A stretch of DNA of 64,000 nt from Sclerodactyla briareus (GCA_026419785.1 JAODTK010000311.1:62001-126000); one strand, 5' to 3'; positions 25,701 to 37,078 are shown, numbered from the stretch's first letter. The notes: generated by a model from the sequence alone, not told the origin. Numbers and translations are program-made.

Positions 25701-28700
25701 ATAGGACGATTAGGATAGGATCATTTGAATTCATTCATTCTTTGCAGTAAAAGCTGAATTGCATGACATTACAATACAAATTAATATGACAAAATAACAT
25801 AAAAGACATAAATTACAAACTATATAAAAGATGAGTCCCAAATCAACATCTGCAGCGAGGCAGATGGGCAAACTACACGTGGTTGAGGGGGACCTGGTAA
25901 GTAGGGATTGAACTTACGTACCGCCTACTGGTCTGCACCTAGATTCATCATTATCTGCGTTTGTAGCCTATGCATTACAACGCTGCCCCCCGGGTGGCAT
26001 CAAACCACACAGAATATCGCACAGAGCTCTGGCAAGAGTAGCAAACCTCGCACAGATTTTTTTCCTGGTCCTCAGTAATTTATGATAGTACTGAGGATGC
26101 GAAACGTTTAGAGTGCGAGAAGAGAAATTGACACAGAGACAAAAAGTAACTGTGTTTTCAACATGGTCCCTTCTCTGAAGATCTGCGAGTAATGTATTTA
26201 AACTACACTAGGCGACTCAATTCTGACAAGTCATGGGAATGGGACAATGTAAACTGCTACAGCAGCTGGTGGCTAGTTTTTTAGTGAAAGCTCTAGGTCG
26301 GTGGCTAGCTTGAACATGGGAGATTTTTAGAGAGAATCACAAAAATGTTTTTCCATGTAGTTGCTTACAGTGGTTGGTGGCTGCTCGGTTTTATAGTAAG
26401 AGTTCTAGGTAGGTGGTTAGCTTGAGCATGAGGACGATTTCACGATTTTGAATTATCCAATTGGATGTTTACCGAATCATATCAACATTAGCATTGTTGT
26501 GTGAATGTGACCACACACATACACACACACACACACACCACACACTTGAGACTTGGGATTTCCCCATTTTTAGCGGATCAAGAAGATTTTGCCTGAATTT
26601 GCACTGCCCATTTGAACGTAACAGATAAGTCAAACAACAGATTTCATTTTATAAATAGTATGATGGGTATTTGCATTGTGAATAACACAGCCAAGACGTA
26701 GGGCTTACAACAAATAGGTCAGTATAACTTTTAGATGCACAGATGCTAGATGGAGCTCAAATGACATTAACAGAGAACCTAAAACACAAAGGTGAAAACT
26801 GTTATTCTGGCTTCACCGACTCTGGAGTGTCGGCTGCGCCTCCCGCGGCTGCCGGGAAATTACTCTTTTAATTAAAAACTCTTCAATGCTTCATCAAATT
26901 TGCATAGTTTTCTCAGTCCGCATCTAACAAAACTTGGTTGATGTATTTCAACAAAATTGGAGGTTGTGTTGTGGTCACTGGACATTGAATTTGCCTATTT
27001 TATGCCAGATTTGTCAAATTTGAACGAAACTCTGTGTGTGTGTTCTTTGGATCAGGGAGACCCATTCAATATCGAACAAGATTTATATGAATCGTCACCC
27101 CCTGATTGCTCAAATGTGGAGATATACCTACATGCCACGGTTTATACCCGTTTGCCATTTGATTAGGACAATTTACCTGACTTGGAGATATAATGAAGCT
27201 CGGCTGATCTCAGTGCATTTGCAGTTGAATTGTATATATTACACTCGAAGCTGGCAAAATGGAAACACATTGCGGATCATTCCGAAAACAGGTTTGCATC
27301 ATGATATTTCTATATTCCACGTGAATTCTATCAGCAGGCGCATAACAGAATATGCTACTTTTGCTGTGCCTAGGGTTTAATTAGTATGCACGGAGAGTCC
27401 GTTCACTAGGTAATTCTGAAGAGGATTTACATTTGTATAATAATGTTTGAAATTACCATCCATGTAGTAGATGGGATTATTTTCCTCTAAATCAGTAGAG
27501 GGTAACTGCCGATTCTTCAGGACCCAAAACACCCACATTTGTTCTACGTCAAGTCAATTGTGACCTTGTATGACCTGATTGGCCAATGCAAATGGAATGA
27601 GAACCGTTTAGTTGCCTCTTATTTTTATGTTGCAACACTGTGCTTAGTGGTGTGATGATACCTATACCAAAGAAGGGGAATGCCTAATTCGGACGAGGCC
27701 TCAATGAGCAGAAGGCTTCAAAATGGGAGCGTTCCTAAGTCACTGACTTATTACTTCATGAGTTCACTCACCTCTGCTTCTCCTTTGGTGGTTCGGATAT
27801 TGTGTTAGCTGCTTTCTCAGGTTTTCCCCTGCTGGACCTGCTTTTCTCTTCTGCTGATGACGCAGACTTAGGATCAGCTATTGGGTCAGATATACGTAAA
27901 AACAAAAAAAAATGACAACTACTATGTGCTGAAGCTGATTAGAAGTGGCAAAAACAACTAAATCACTATCGAAATGAAAACATAAGCAGTTGATTATGTG
28001 CATCCAGGTACTAGTTACTTCATCAAAATGCACTAAAATGCATGATTGTTATGCAGTTGTGAGCTTGACAAAACATTGATACGAGTGATCCGTGCATGGT
28101 TCGCAGAGGCATCAAGGTTGCAATTATTTTCTCTCCCTTCCAGAAATGTTGCTGATCAAAAGAGCATCTTACTCTGTATTTCTTTCACATGTGGCAGACT
28201 GGAGTGGCCCTGTTTTCTGAGTAGAGATTACACAGAAGTCAGAAGTCCACGGACGTCTAGTCACAGGGCTCCTGCAGATTCTGGGCAATCAATTTCCATG
28301 ACTCTTCCATGACTTTCATGACCAAATAAGGATTCCATGATCTTCTCTATGACACCTCGCACAGAAATCCTCAACTGAGCATCCCAAAAAGAGCGAAGCA
28401 ACAACAGGAAACAGCAGTGAAAAAGTGACAACATCACTTCATGAAATTTCTATGACTTTTCCATGGCTCAACAACATTTCCCTGAATTTCAAAACTGATC
28501 CTGGCCTTGGAATTTTATTGATGAAATTCCATCACTTTTCCCCCGGTTTTCCATGACCACAGGAACCCTGTAGTCAATGCTATTGTCATTTGAATTACAG
28601 TTTTGATTTACGCTAACACTCTCGTGAATGGTTTGCTTTATGCGTCACAGAGAGAGGGTTCAGGAGTCGGCAGCGAGACCTGTTACCTGTATCAAATGCG

Positions 28701-31700
28701 CTGATCATATCCCACTCATTCTTTTGCCCCGTTGAGGAAACATGAAATCTTTCAAGAGTCCTCTTGCTCTCATACGAAGCAATAGAATGGTCTTACTCTT
28801 ACATACTGAACTCTCTTCTGATCTACAATTTCAAACCTTCAGTCCTAAAATCAGTGTTTATTAAAACCAACATTTTTTATACACACTGTAGTGATAGAGC
28901 CTTTGCTGTGGCCGCTCCGACAGCCTGGTACAATTTGCCTTTTCTTTAATGTTTGCATTCGCCAAACTATGGACATTTAATCGAGGCTCTAAATATCTGT
29001 TGTTTATGTCTTTCATTGGGTCTGTGTCTGTGAATCGGATCCTTAATATTTTGACAACAATAATAATCATTTCTTCCATCTCATTAGTCAAGATCCATTC
29101 CATCAAACTGAAAAACACGTAGTCAAACTCATTTTTTTAGTTATTAGCACATTTGCCAAGAGCATGTAATTATCTTCCAAATGATGCCAAAATCTCATGT
29201 CCAGGCTGTAGCCGGTATGGACGGATTGGATCACAAATTCCTTGAATGATGATGCCATGTGGGACTTTGTTCGTGACATTAGATTTACAAATTAAGATTC
29301 TCAAAGAAATAATTATGACTGAGACATTCTCTTGACTATCAAAAATAGGAAAATTGTGTCATCGATTCAATAAACTATCCACCCCTGGTAATCGTTTCGT
29401 GATCAGAAAACAGTGTGATATATACCCATTTTGAAGGACACATGAAAATAACACAATGGGCCATGGGCATTTTGTGCCCTTCATTGCTCAGAGGGGCTGA
29501 TTCGAGTGAACTGACCTTACTGTAAATTATGCGAGACTACCTCAATCGTCATGTATATATGAGACTGCCATACTCACGAGGGACCTTAGCTGAACACTTC
29601 TCTATCCACTGTTCGAAGGCTGTGTCTGTTTCGTCTAGGCTAGATCCAGTCTGGAGTGTTTCCAGAGCTTCTTTATACCTCTTCAGGTGAAACTGTGCTA
29701 TTCTATTGACAATGAGGAAAAAGTATCAATAGCAACAAGACAGTTCTATTAAAAAAAAATAAGGGAGGATTTTGAAGGCTTGTATCAAGGAGTGTCATGC
29801 TCTATTGTAGTGAGACCTGGGCAGTGGAAACGTGACTTGACTAGAATAGACAGATATGATATGATATTAGATGGATGTACGGTGTGACCTTGAAGGATAG
29901 GAAGCCATCTGAGGAGCTGAGGACGCTCGGGTCTGCTAAGATTGGCGTAGATTGAGGTGGTTCCACCACGTCGAAAGAATGTAGAATGATAATGGTGAAG
30001 AGTCTAGGAGATCAGTGACAGGCCGGCGTGGCAAAGGTAGGCCCCGGAAGACCTGGGATGAGGTTGACGTAGTGACCTAGCTGCAATAGGCAGAGACCGT
30101 GCTCTTGCACAGAATAGGGTTGAGTGGAAGCGGGCTGCCATCAGAGTCCGTCTAACCCATGCCAGCATGGAACATTGATGTTTAAACTGTCTATGATGAT
30201 GATGATGATGATGAAATAAGTAAATAAAAGTGGCTTCAGAACTTTGGGATCTGAATAAGGGATAACAGCTGTTGGCCACTGGATTGTTTTCCCCACTCCA
30301 CTGTACGAATGGAGCATCATTGTAATAGGTCATATTTCCTTTGGTATGATCTAACTACATGAGCCTTTCTGGAGGACGCAGACCAGGGACTGTATATACA
30401 GCTTTATGGGTACGGTGCAGTGAGAAAACCCAAAACAAACAATCTAGGGCTCAGAACTTAACAGAAACTTAATAACTTGTTCACAAGATATCAAATAGAT
30501 AGTCAACAGTCAAAGTGAGAAAGCTCGAGTGATGTAGTAGAATCTGAGTAATTTCTTTAGGAATACCACTAAACATCATCAAGGTGCAATAAGAGCAAGG
30601 CATTCCCTATGCAGGTGCAATATTCAGCCTTCACATTGTGCATCACTTTCTAAAGTGCATCCAAACAACTCGACCGAGGCAGACAAGTTATTCTCCAATC
30701 TGAGGTGTGATATGTTTTGATATGTCGTCTTCTTTTTATGTTAAAACTGTTACAGTACATAACTATTTGACTTTAATGGATGCTTTAATACCAGAAAACC
30801 TATGATGATTGAGAGGGAAGATTTGTAGAAGGAATCAAAATTATTGTGCAGAGTCTATGAGCGGGCTCCACATCAATTTCTCCATATAGCAACTCAGCGA
30901 GGCAAATCTCTAACACGAAGTATAGGATTTTGTCCTTTTTTGTCTGTGAAAGTTTGACCGGGCAAGAGACAGTCCATGATGCCCATGATGGCCGCTTCTA
31001 CTAATTTGACTTACCCTTCCTCAGGAAGGCTTTATGGTTTTGGAATCCAGCTCACAGGCTTTCTGGGCATCAACTTCGCTCTGTTGAAGGAGACATATTC
31101 AAAAGCCACACTCACATGAATGGGTATTTGACAATTAACGGGGAAAAGGTTTCCCACCCTCATTTTTACCTGTTCCATGGCCCCATATTAACATACTCTA
31201 CCTACCCCGTGTACCCACCCTCACCCGTTTTGCCACTCTTGCGTAAAAATTCCCCGAGCATGGGGGCCCGGAGCAAAAAACCCCAGACCTGGAAAGGGGA
31301 GCGAGGGAAGGAGAAGAGGAGGAAAACCCAGGAGATGGGAAGGAAGAGGTGAGGGGGAAGAAGAGGTGAGGGGGAAGAAGAGGTGGGGGCAGACTGGGGA
31401 AAAGATCCTGGACAACACAAGTCGGCCTAGAAACAACAGAACCTAACTCACTGTCTGCATTAAGCTAGGGAACCACGTGTTGAGTAACAGCCTAAACTAA
31501 AATACAGACTTACATACATGAAACAGGATTAGAGGAGAGCAACAAAACCTTCCAAAATGACCTAACCCCAGTAATCGCACAATGATAGTCACTACACAAA
31601 CAATTAATGTGGTGGATGAAAGGTTGCTTACTCAACTCAAAGACAATTGAAAAAGAATGGCAACATTTTTTTTGGCAGAATCGATATTAAGCCAAGATGC

Positions 31701-34700
31701 TCAATATCTAGACCTCAAGGCTGCAAAAAAGAGGAGGGCGATGAGTGGCTAATCATGACTTCTGTGCTATTGCCAGCTGTCAATGGTAATGTGGGTGTGG
31801 GCTTTATCGTCCATACGGGGTAGTTGATATGTAACGAATTAGGTTTTATATTCTGAATTTTTGACCTTCTTTTGAGCTAATGCCAGTGCCATAGGCCACA
31901 CCCACTTTTTCCATGGTCACTGATTGTTCACCCACTGATCCACCACTCACAAGAGTTTTATTTTGAGTACTACATGTAGGATGCGTTTCAATCAAATCTC
32001 AGCCTAGATACATCATTGTGGCTAGAGTGGAAACACAATGTGCAATTTCCATCCAACTGATGTTTTTTTTCTGCCATAATAAAGGGTCACTGGTCTCCAT
32101 AGGGAAATTACTGCAAGCAACAAAACAGCTGGACTGTGGTTTGTAAAATGAACATGGTTTGATCTAAATGAACTTGACTTTATCTTGAGATGGTTATTTC
32201 ACTTATTTGTGTTAGATGACCTGATTCCAGGGATGTCCATTTGGAAGGCCAAAAAAAGTGACCGTCAATTGAAAAACAAACACTAAGTTGACGTAAACAC
32301 ACTAATTTGAGATAATCGACCACTTAATCAAATGGTCACGGTGGCCTAAACGTCCATGCGTTGCAAGCTTATAACCCAGAGGTTGGGGGTTTCGAGTCAC
32401 TTGGCCCTGCGCAAGGTGCTTGATCCCCGAAGTGCTTTCTCTCCACCCATGTGCTAAATGGTATCCTGTGCGGTCAACCGGTGTCAAAGCGCACTTTGGT
32501 GCAGCAAATACCTAAGTTGTGTGGGTCCAACAGGTTGTTCCAATGACCATAATATTTGTGAAGCGCCTGATACAACCCTTATGTAATTTGCGCTATATAA
32601 ATTCGAAACATTATTAAATATTATAATTAGGAAAATGCAAGAAAGCCCAAAAACCCTCCTTCCCTCAATTCAAGAGATTGATTCATAGCAAATGTGGAAA
32701 AATTTGTGTACAAGTTTACCTCATATGCTTTACAACAGCAACCAAATTTTTGCGGAACAGGGAAGATGGTGGGGGTAGAACAGAGAATGAAGCCAACCAC
32801 CAGTCTATCCACTTTTACATTCTCTGTTGTGGAGTTGACTGGAGGTCAACGCATTACCTTCAAATTTTTCAAGTTTGGAGTAACTTGGCCTCTTTGATGT
32901 AGTATTCTGCTACAAACCAAACAACCAGAATTCATCTTCATCTCATGCTGATGTAACCGCTGGAAAGAAAGGGGAACAGACTTTGTTTTTTGATAATTGA
33001 TTCTTTATCATTAACTCATCATAATGCAATGAACTACAGTACCGTCCCAAAGTTTATTATATAAATTAGAGCGCGTGGAGCGTAAAGAATGCATTCTATT
33101 GCGATTTCCCGCGATCATAATCCCCCCCCCTCAGCTACAGAATGCGCTCTTCCATTCAGTGCTCTCACCGGTCACACATCACTACTACCGTCACGGCCCA
33201 ACGATCAGCAGGCAGACAATAAACGTTAAGAGCAAGGGCTTACGATCCAATAGTCGCGCGTGGCCATTACATCGATCATACGCCTGAATTCATCAGCCGG
33301 CCAGTCGCTGATCTTAGAAGTAAACATGCAGCTTCCAAGACAGACTTGCATACTCTCGCTCCCCGTCTTTCGCGATCATTTTGGTAGTGAAGTGGTCGTG
33401 ATTTTTTAGACATGGGGGATGGAATAGGACTTTTTCCTGAGAAGGAAGACTATATTATACCCAACAATATGATTTAACTGCTTGAGAAGGGGAGTTATTA
33501 AAAGGAATGCACTGTTCTCTAACTTGAGTCCTCTGCTTACTCAGCCTGCTTACCGAAACCTTGGGAGGGCTGAGTTGAATTCCTACTTTGATCTTAGTGA
33601 ACCAGAAATATACAAACTTTTGTTAATAGAGTGTCAAACTATGAACATCAAACGTCGTCACTAAAATCCATCGGTTCTGAGGTATACTATATTTTCCCCA
33701 CAACTTAAACCCTTCCCTTTTAATTGTCTCCTTTTTTAATATCGCTACTAATAAGCTGACCCGCCGGCCATCAGTCATCCCTTTTTGTCAGAGCTACACG
33801 CTCTCCCCTCCCTATGTACCACATATAATTCGGAACAAGTGGTTTTTTTTCATGAAAAACCTCTACAGTAGGTAGCTCTGAAATTTAAAAAACGGCTTGT
33901 GGAAATAAGAAAAACTGTTTGGTTACCAAGTCCTACAATATCACAATACTTTTAAATTTGTTGGAAAGCACTGGTCTGCACCCCTACTTTTATGAGATCC
34001 TCCACGCATAACATATTCTTCATGGCACAACACACCCCACTGCCATTCGGACCCGCAAGTCTAAGCCCCCCTGGCCCTCCTCCGCTTTTCAACATCTAGC
34101 TACACTGTGCCCTGTATTCATATATGTCTGCTTTTCAGGTTTCGTACAGGCCTACTTACATCTAGAGGCATAAAATTTTTCACAACATAAGGGACCATTT
34201 ATTTCAACAATATAAAGCCGCTAGAAGAGAATAAAGAATGAATAATTTGTCATCAATGAGGCCATTAATAATAAAATCTTTCATAGACCCTTATATAATT
34301 GGAACATACATGTTTGATTCAATAACATAAAATCACAAGCAAAAAAGTCACGAAACTGCCCGCAATACTTAGATCTCAACATGGTTCCCCATTTTATTTT
34401 ATCACTCCACTCACCCCCCCCCCCTCCTCTTTCGCCAGGATTCCCTCACTGGCGAAGTATAATTCGGCCTGTTACTTATAACTAGGCTGTCGTGTGACGA
34501 TCCTGAGGCAAATACTTGACCCGTCCGAACAATGTCACTCAGCTGTATGTCCTTCCATTGCTTACTGTTTAATCCCTGTACGTTCTGTCGTGTCTCCTCC
34601 CAGCCATGTGATCAGAAACCCAACGAGATTCACTGACCGGAACTGCTTTTTGATCGGCACTAAGCCGGCGACCGTGAACGTCTGCCCCAGCTGCCACAAT

Positions 34701-36613
34701 TTAATCTACTACCCTGGCTACACGGCATCATATGTTTGCAGCGATAGCTGGTTAAGGCGATTCTCGGACTGGGGGAACCGCGCCGACTATTTCGAGGTGG
34801 GATGTTTGCCTATGGGTGTGGAGAAGGGGAAGGGGGAACACAGTGACAAATTGTTTCTCTTTTATTCCCTCTTATACTACAACTGACAATCGTAAAGACA
34901 AAAGTTCACAATCATGGAACACATTATTATTATTATTACTGGGCACAGAGATTTGTGTGAAAAACCCGGAGGGTTGGGGATAGTACCGATATTATATTGT
35001 AAAGACCAGAGATTGACAATAACCAAATACCAATTATTAATTTATCTCTAATCCCTTGGAGTGGGAAATTAAGGGACAACTCTTAAATTCAGAGTGAATA
35101 TCGACTCTTTCTCAGAGTGCAAGTTCAACAATTAAGGTTAATATGATCGACATACGCCTACTATGCTGTACCGAACCACGTGTAGTCTACTATGGAAGCT
35201 ACCTCTCTCAATACACACGACACATGCAGGGCATGCAGTAGCCGCCCATGTACGTGCATGTGAAAGCGATTCCACAAGACGATCGTTTATTCAGATGTAC
35301 ATGAGATTTGCGACAATATTTGGCTGTCAATACTGTATATCCTCGCTGCTGTAAATTGTGAATCAGGATTTTTCATGGGCAATCATTTCGATTTCTTAAA
35401 TACAATGGAATCGAAGAGAAGATCTCAGGTGCCGTGCTCTTTTTAAATCTGTCAATAGCGTGTATAAATTGCACTCCGCCCGTGTTTGTCCCACGATGGG
35501 TACAGTACGGCAACGAACGACCAACCGACTGTGCCCTGGTTCTTGATAAAATTTTGGACTTTCACGATGTTCATTTTGATATCAAACTTGGACAAAACAA
35601 TATTTTAGGTGTTCTTTTTGGCGATTTATTAGGAGGGGAAAATATTTTTTTGCAGGGGCGATGGATGTCACTTAGAAGGGCAAAACTCGCACATAACAAA
35701 TATTAGCTGGCGATTTGTAGGCCCCAGTAAAACTAATTTTTACTCCCATCGCCCGGCTTATGCTCGGGGCTCTTCAGGTCCGACTCACTCACACAAAAGG
35801 CTTTCTAAAATCTTCAGCTTATATGGCTGGACTCTCCAATTGTTCACTAATGAAGGCTACTAACAGCCGGATTACGTGTGCTATTGTGTGGGCTAATTCT
35901 ATTCAATTCTGCTCAATAGGCGACTCAAGTGTTGGCCCACAACTGGTACTCTGTTCACTCCGCTCGACTGCGTTCTGTGGACAATGGAGCGCACTCTTGG
36001 ATTGCGTGCATCGCCCGCAAAATGAATGCATGGGAGCGGGAACGCGGGGAATGCGATTATATAGTAACTTTGAGACGGTACTGTACAGACAGTACACCTT
36101 ACAAGGGCTACTGAGATGGCCAAATGAAAATTTCAAAACTAACGCAGTACTAGTCTAGAGCATCATCGCACTGTTAGCTTTTTCTAAATCACTGCTCTTT
36201 TGAAATGGTAGCATGATCTTTCCTGGTCAGATGACCAATAACGGTCCATGTTTTCGAAGAAAAACTAGTACTGGCTGATGACTTGTCCTTGACCCCATAT
36301 TGTAACAAGTCGAAGACTATGAATAACTCTATTGGGTTTGTAAACAAAACTCATGGGGCCGCCAAAAATATTTCCTTCGTTAACTCTGCTTTAGTGCTGA
36401 TTCCTTAGTGATGGAATACTGGAAAATCAACCAATTCCGAGCAAGATATATTTCTGGAACATTCATCTAATGGGAACCAATTAATGACAATGCAGCATCT
36501 TGCAGCAGCACGATACCCAGTGTAAGTGCAACAACTGTGTACATCTATCTAGTATATACGGTAATCTCAGGGCTTCTTCATATTTCTCATCAACGAATGC
36601 TTCATTTGCCTCC
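19582..36613 (-). CDS. SUGT1: SUGT1 (SGT1) co-chaperone gene, multi-exon
   Basis: SGT1 is a cytoplasmic and nuclear co-chaperone that binds HSP90 through its CS domain and SKP1 through its TPR region. It supports SCF ligase and kinetochore assembly and the stability of NLR-type immune receptors. On the minus strand, exons appear in the family's order: TPR pieces (36,560-36,613; 31,015-31,080; 29,578-29,702), an acidic/basic linker (27,772-27,877), the second half of CS (24,727-24,837 and 21,428-21,512) and SGS (20,705-20,874 and 19,582-19,708). The protein ends DGMEWKKYEI, close to the usual ME(W/F)KK(Y/W) end. Splice sites are conserved, but single-base indels disrupt the frame in at least three exons. 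Two expected segments are missing: the TPR region between the first two exons, and the CS start (DWYQT-type) between 27,772 and 24,837. The initiation exon was not found either. Intact splice sites argue for a live gene with sequencing errors rather than a pseudogene. Confidence 0.93.
20705..20874 (-). CDS. SUGT1: SUGT1 exon: SGS domain
   Basis: The SGS domain binds client receptors and S100-type partners. After an acceptor aacttcacag the domain is readable only by changing frame: KYP in one frame, SASSHYT in another, RNWDKIV back in the first, DAEKEDEDKG in the second, then SDEV and NKSF. In order these match the SGS hallmark YPSSS.YTRNWDKLV..EKEEK and SDEV.RAMNKSF. The straight frame stops at TGA, 20,755-20,753. 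The donor is TGA|GTAAAC. Several one-base indels within 170 bases are needed. Confidence 0.88.
20945..21427 (-). repeat. Tandem partial copies of the adjacent SUGT1 exon end
   Basis: The plus-strand text gaggcagcagtggcaaggtt, which is the 3' end of the SUGT1 exon at 21,428-21,512, recurs near 20,949, 21,041, 21,141 (ggggcagtagtgacaaggtt) and 21,331 (gaagcagcagtagcaaagtt). Spacing is about 92, 100, 190 and 100. The intervening text 'aatac(a/g)g..cctgttagaattctg' is also repeated, so exon tail plus intron start were amplified as a unit of about 95-100 bp. A G-rich tract near 21,291-21,305 interrupts the third interval. Most copies lack a clean GT donor. Confidence 0.8.
21428..21512 (-). CDS. 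SUGT1: SUGT1 exon: last CS strand
   Basis: After a gtcattttgacag acceptor the exon reads VECKLKKEEAIRWNKREGED, the counterpart of the SGT1 segment IEIKLKKPEAVRWEKLEG. It ends NLATAASK plus one base at a GTATAAG donor. It joins the LSTK exon in phase 0. Its 3' half and donor are the source of the partial copies at 20,945-21,430. Confidence 0.95.
21995..22075 (-). repeat. SINE tail-like fragment with (TAA)n
   Basis: The sequence aataataataataataata followed by ttcatatatagcgctttacc is the reverse complement of a GGTAAAGCGCTATATA...(TTA)n tail, matching the end of the SINE near 32,600. The body is not recognisable. Confidence 0.45.
22286..22477 (-). CDS. Possible extra exon or ORF in a SUGT1 intron
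   Basis: A long pyrimidine tract and acceptor (ccttttttttttcag in sense) precede an open frame starting FSEQIRQIMTLSSKNKP and continuing into a Lys/Gln/Glu-rich helix-like stretch, ending at a TAG. It lies between two CS exons that would join correctly without it (LSTK to VECKLKK), and SGT1 needs no such segment. It could be a cassette exon that truncates the protein, or chance. Confidence 0.25.
   Translation of the reverse strand, partial: FSEQIRQIMTLSSKNKPLEWKETSLATPKKQQQYQETQKEEIEKKRRSNCRKDTSTLTIFANR
24727..24837 (-). CDS. SUGT1: SUGT1 exon: core of the CS domain
   Basis: The acceptor is tcttttgtcatccag. The exon reads FSATIKLPSGNDYS, then LELDLSHPIIP and ILSTK, matching the CS segment LVKLPSGEDYNLKLELLHPIIP...VLSTK that contacts HSP90. 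It ends in a run of five G before TAATA, so the exact junction (with or without one extra Gly) is uncertain. The exon is 37 codons, phase 0 at both ends. Confidence 0.95.
24838..27771 (-). other. SUGT1 intronic region (should contain the CS N-terminal exon)
   Basis: The first CS strands, usually containing a DWYQT-like motif, should be encoded here but were not found on the minus strand. The region holds a CA microsatellite near 26,517-26,545, a tandem pair of about 118 bp near 26,252-26,440, and a GC-rich dispersed repeat at 26,815-27,050 related to the one at 46,430-46,950. Confidence 0.5.
26252..26440. repeat. Two-copy tandem repeat, ~118 bp
   Basis: The text ctctaggtcggtggctagct with flanking ggtggctagttttttagtg is repeated about 118 bases later as ttctaggtaggtggttagct. 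Divergence is moderate. Confidence 0.55.
27772..27877 (-). CDS. SUGT1: SUGT1 exon: linker between TPR and CS
   Basis: The exon has a perfect donor (CAGAG|GTGAGT) and a phase that completes the preceding split codon. It encodes a charged, disordered stretch beginning DPKSASSAEEKSRSSRGKPE. The linker is the least conserved part of SGT1, so assignment rests on position, phase and splice sites. Confidence 0.75.
28285..28575. repeat. Dispersed repeat rich in TTCCATGAC motifs
   Basis: Repeated tccatgactttcatgacc, tatgacttttccatgg, and ttttccatgaccacagg followed by gaaccctg resemble a family of small DNA-transposon-like repeats whose copies carry multiple 'cttttccatgac' units. I cannot define termini. 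It lies in the SUGT1 intron upstream of the linker exon. Confidence 0.45.
29578..29702 (-). CDS. SUGT1: SUGT1 exon: third TPR and its end
   Basis: The exon reads IAQFHLKRYKEALETL, then FEQWIEKCSAKVP, matching the SGT1 sequence around ICEYHEKNYAAALETF and the WIKRC that closes the TPR region. The donor is C|GTGAGT. The last single base C joins CT of the next exon as a proline codon, so the phases agree. Confidence 0.92.
29795..30216 (+). mobile_element. 3' end of a non-LTR retrotransposon (5'-truncated)
   Basis: The plus strand, antisense to SUGT1, encodes the tail of a reverse-transcriptase polyprotein with indels. Readable parts are YCSETWA-like text near 29,805, RWFHHVERM near 29,955-29,985, GRPRKTW at about 30,034-30,054, and ALAQNRVEWKRAAIRVRLTH ending at a TGA at 30,176-30,178. 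A (GATGAT)n microsatellite tail follows at about 30,195-30,213. This order, with a short 3' UTR and simple-repeat tail, is typical of RTE-like and related non-LTR elements. It is heavily 5'-truncated and dead, sitting in a SUGT1 intron. Confidence 0.8.
31015..31080 (-). CDS. SUGT1: SUGT1 exon: TPR2-TPR3 helix
   Basis: The exon is bounded by ctccttcaacag and GTAAGT. It reads SEVDAQKACELDSKT and then, one base out of frame, AFLRK. Together these match the SGT1 segment ADAKKSLELNP...AMLRKG. One missing base within ATAAAGCC explains the premature stop in the straight reading. Confidence 0.85.
31081..36559 (-). other. SUGT1 intronic region (should contain the TPR2 exon)
   Basis: The stretch separates two recognised TPR exons. 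The peptide linking them in other SGT1 proteins (about 25 residues, with an RA.CHI.L-like core) should lie here, but I could not find it. It holds a SINE at 32,335-32,625 and several open frames without family resemblance, the longest on the plus strand at 34,494-34,886. Confidence 0.5.
32335..32625 (+). repeat. tRNA-derived SINE with GCGCTATATAAA tail
   Basis: The A box TGGCCTAAACG starts at 32,342 and a B-box-like GGTTTCGAGTC sits at about 32,388-32,398. The body ends with gtgaagcgcctgataca, tgcgctatataaattcg and an ATTATTAAATATTATA tail. This is the clearest SINE in the window and serves as reference for the tail fragments elsewhere. Confidence 0.75.
36560..36613 (-). CDS. SUGT1: SUGT1 exon: first TPR segment
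   Basis: After a tttttctacag acceptor the exon reads EANEAFVDEKYEEALRL. This matches the first TPR helix of SGT1, where animals have a SFSDALIDED-like start followed by an AL-rich helix. It is entered one base before a codon boundary and ends two bases into a codon at a weak donor (ACC|GTATAT). An upstream exon with the start codon is implied but not seen. Confidence 0.7.
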
Positions 36614-36699
36614 CTGTAGAAAAATGAGACATTCATATGCTGCTATTCAATAGAAGACTGACTAGTTCGAGAAGAAAACATTCAGGTCATTTGTTATCA

Positions 36700-36850
36700 A
36701 TTCCTTTATTTTCTCAATCTCTGGCCTCTGCTGACCTCAGATGCCCTCCGACCTAACCCCATAACACCAGTATGAGAAAACACACCCACCGAGTATGTGC
36801 CCATCCATCCAGCCTTGTCGATTTTGGTCATCTCAAACATAAGTGGACTT
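36700..36850 (+). repeat. Dispersed copy of the GTACTC/TGACCT family
   Basis: The text tctggcctctgctgacctca, then gacctaaccccataacacca, gagtatgtgcccatccatcc and agcctt matches the order of motifs in the tandem array at 14,490-15,200. It is a single degenerate copy. Confidence 0.45.
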
Positions 36851-37078
36851 TTCAGGGTGTCACATGTGATGAAGTTAGGATGTGGCAAAAATGTCACTCT
36901 TATTGGATAAAGAAACCTTTAGGTTCAAACATTTTAACAAATTGATGCCTGAAGAGCTTTTCTCTGTAAGTTGGTACAAACCAACTATGATCAGATGTGG
37001 ACTTTCTGAGGGAAAGATTGAGACATTTTTCCACATTTTTTTTTTGCACTAAATTTGGAATTGGCGGGTAGCAGCCTC

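Noticed and set aside
25897-25990. Sequence gggattgaac resembling a reversed B box
   Set aside because: No A box at the right distance and no tRNA fold.
34494-34886. Plus-strand open frame of 130 residues in a SUGT1 intron
   Set aside because: No recognisable domain, no supporting splice or start context, antisense to a known gene.
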